Below are positions 7,792-8,470 of a stretch of 8,470 bases of DNA, piece after piece. The DNA is from Verrucomicrobiia bacterium. GTDB lineage: Bacteria; Verrucomicrobiota; Verrucomicrobiae; Limisphaerales; UBA11358. The DNA lies in NCBI GenBank assembly GCA_030042375.1, contig JASHZU010000433.1, positions 1 through 8,470 on the forward strand. Reading direction: 5' to 3'. Within the stretch, counting starts at the first letter, position 1. Every line of letters begins with the position of its first letter. The position numbers were made by a program, and so were the translations under genes. A model generated the notes under the pieces. The model was given only the letters and a program-made list of their open reading frames with translations. It was not told where the DNA came from and searched no databases.

Positions 7792-7820
7792 ATTACATCC
7801 CGGCTTTTTACAGTTGCCAA
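7792..7820 (-). promoter_or_regulatory. Candidate sigma-70-type promoter of the esterase/GH30 operon
   Basis: On the minus strand TTGGCA (7820-7815) and TGTAAT (7797-7792) are separated by exactly 17 bases. Each hexamer differs from the E. coli consensus at one position. Transcription would start near 7785, giving a leader of about 70 bases before the ATG at 7714. It is the best such pair seen in the gap and is correctly placed downstream of the previous gene's terminator. No experimental support is available, and promoter consensus in this phylum is only assumed to be similar. Confidence 0.5.
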
Positions 7821-7928
7821 ATATGAACACTGCGGTACTGTGCCCAGTTCCTCAAAGTGATTCATTTTGGCATGTATCTCTAGTTCAAGCTTTTATCAGC
7901 TATACCTTATCACTGTATCTTTGGTCGC

Positions 7929-7970
7929 GGAATGGATGAATCTATGAAAGGCATGGATCATCCTATGATT
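7929..7970. repeat. Imperfect 21-bp tandem direct repeat, possible operator
   Basis: Two adjacent 21-base units, 7929-7949 and 7950-7970, match at 15 of 21 positions. The shared core is GG.ATGGAT.A..CTATGA. A period of 21 bases is two helical turns, so two protein units could bind the same face of the DNA. The second unit also contains the inverted repeat ATCAT-CCT-ATGAT (7957-7969 region). It sits about 110 bases upstream of the candidate -35 hexamer, which suits an activator site. The repeat is seen directly; function is inference. Confidence 0.5.
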
Positions 7971-7990
7971 AGTGGTTACCAAAGCACGGG

Positions 7991-8029
7991 ATAAAAAGAA
8001 AACAGCCGTTGTTTTTGGGACAACGGCTG
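7991..8029 (-). terminator. Rho-independent terminator of the PEP-CTERM gene
   Basis: A perfect 10-bp inverted repeat, CAGCCGTTGT at 8003-8012 and ACAACGGCTG at 8020-8029, encloses a 7-base loop. On the minus strand the stem is followed at once by TTTTCTTTTTAT (8002-7991), a good U-tract. It begins 20 bases after the PEP-CTERM stop codon, separating that gene from the operon that follows. Confidence 0.9.
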
Positions 8030-8049
8030 CCAGTCATGACAATGATTGG

Positions 8050-8470
8050 TTAGATTTTGCGCCGACGAACAACAAACAAACTGAGGATTCCCCCCACCCC
8101 GATTAAAGCCATTGAAGCGGGTTCGGGAACAGGATCTACTCCGAATGCCCCCGTTGAAAGAACAACATCATTAAAATCCTGGATGGCGGGAGACCCGCCA
8201 CCTGTATTGCCCTGAAACGTTATTTGAAGATAGCTTTCTCCACCGGCTTCAATAGTGGGCAGGATGCTGGAATAATTAATACTCACCGTCTCCGTATCGA
8301 GTGACGGCTCTCCGCTAAAAAAATAAAAATTCGGTTCACCGTTTTGGTTGTTCCCGGTATCGCCTTCCGCCTGGGAATATGTACCCCAAGTTGCTGCTGC
8401 ATTACCCCCGTTCATGAAATTATTGTAACCGTAGCCGGGAGCATTAACGGCGATGTTGTAGATTTGATTA
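8050..8470 (-). CDS. PEP-CTERM sorting domain protein, C-terminal part only
   Basis: The frame is open from the right edge to the TAA at 8050, with 139 visible residues; the start lies outside the window. The C-terminus is a textbook PEP-CTERM signal: VPEPAS, a hydrophobic segment (MALIGVGGILSLFVV) and a basic tail RRRKI. Exosortase (EpsH/XrtA family) recognises this signal, and such proteins are exported and then cut or anchored, often linked to exopolysaccharide. The rest is a low-charge beta-rich sequence with many Asn, Gly, Ser and Thr, including SYLQITFQGNTGGG and FNDVVLSTGAF. No domain or catalytic motif was recognised, so the function of the mature part is unknown. A terminator follows directly, so it is transcribed apart from the downstream operon. 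Confidence 0.9.
   Translation of the reverse strand, partial: NQIYNIAVNAPGYGYNNFMNGGNAAATWGTYSQAEGDTGNNQNGEPNFYFFSGEPSLDTETVSINYSSILPTIEAGGESYLQITFQGNTGGGSPAIQDFNDVVLSTGAFGVDPVPEPASMALIGVGGILSLFVVRRRKI

Larger units (their letters stand above)
7715..8049. other. Intergenic region between the PEP-CTERM gene and the operon
   Basis: About 335 bases without a credible gene. From right to left it holds the intrinsic terminator of the PEP-CTERM gene, a 21-bp tandem repeat, an AT-rich stretch with two related TTATCA sites (7893-7898 and 7907-7912), the candidate promoter and the A/T palindrome. A 73-codon minus-strand frame here (7865 to 7644) runs into the SASA gene in another frame and resembles nothing recognisable. 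Confidence 0.7.

Noticed and set aside
7644..7865. Minus-strand frame of 73 codons upstream of the SASA gene
   Set aside because: It overlaps the SASA start in a different frame and crosses the candidate promoter; the translation is not recognisable.

Overview
The window reads as a fragment of a free-living, polysaccharide-degrading bacterium, most likely a member of the Verrucomicrobiota (Pedosphaera- or Opitutus-like). This rests on three things: a PEP-CTERM/exosortase-sorted protein, a GH30 enzyme that carries an Ig-like module plus a C-terminal module of the 'YTLLESSNLLNWQ...FYRF' type common in secreted verrucomicrobial proteins, and dense exported carbohydrate-active enzymes without SusC/SusD partners. 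The taxonomic call is inference from protein style, not from a marker gene.

Every convincing gene is on the minus strand, so the window is best read from right to left. At the right edge (8470 to 8050) is the 3' part of a PEP-CTERM protein gene, closed by a strong intrinsic terminator (8029 to about 7991). A non-coding stretch of about 290 bases follows. It holds a 21-bp imperfect tandem repeat, a good sigma-70-type promoter (TTGGCA, 17 bp, TGTAAT) and an A/T-tract palindrome in the presumed leader.

From 7714 down to 553 lies a compact set of four exported enzymes with gaps of 28, 65 and 13 bases, which should be one transcript: a SASA-family SGNH acetylesterase with an inserted beta-sandwich (CE20/sialate O-acetylesterase type), a multidomain GH30 glycosidase, a second SGNH/GDSL esterase of the XynE type, and a CE15-type glucuronoyl esterase. 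Together they make sense as a hemicellulose-degrading set. The GH30 enzyme would cut a xylan-type backbone, two acetylesterases would remove O-acetyl groups, and the CE15 enzyme would cut glucuronate esters, the kind that link glucuronoxylan to lignin.

Beyond the CE15 gene is a 137-base gap containing four exact copies of an 11-mer (AAGTGGCTACA) plus two degenerate copies, all in one orientation. The outermost copy supplies the CE15 stop codon. This is the least explained signal in the window. It could be a relic end of an IS21-like element or an operator array. After it comes the 5' part of a GH35 beta-galactosidase-like gene that runs off the left edge.

No RNA genes, CRISPR array, transposase gene or prophage genes were seen. 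No wholly new system is evident; the most unusual items are the 11-mer array, the tandem repeat in front of the operon, and the modular architectures of the GH30 and SASA enzymes.
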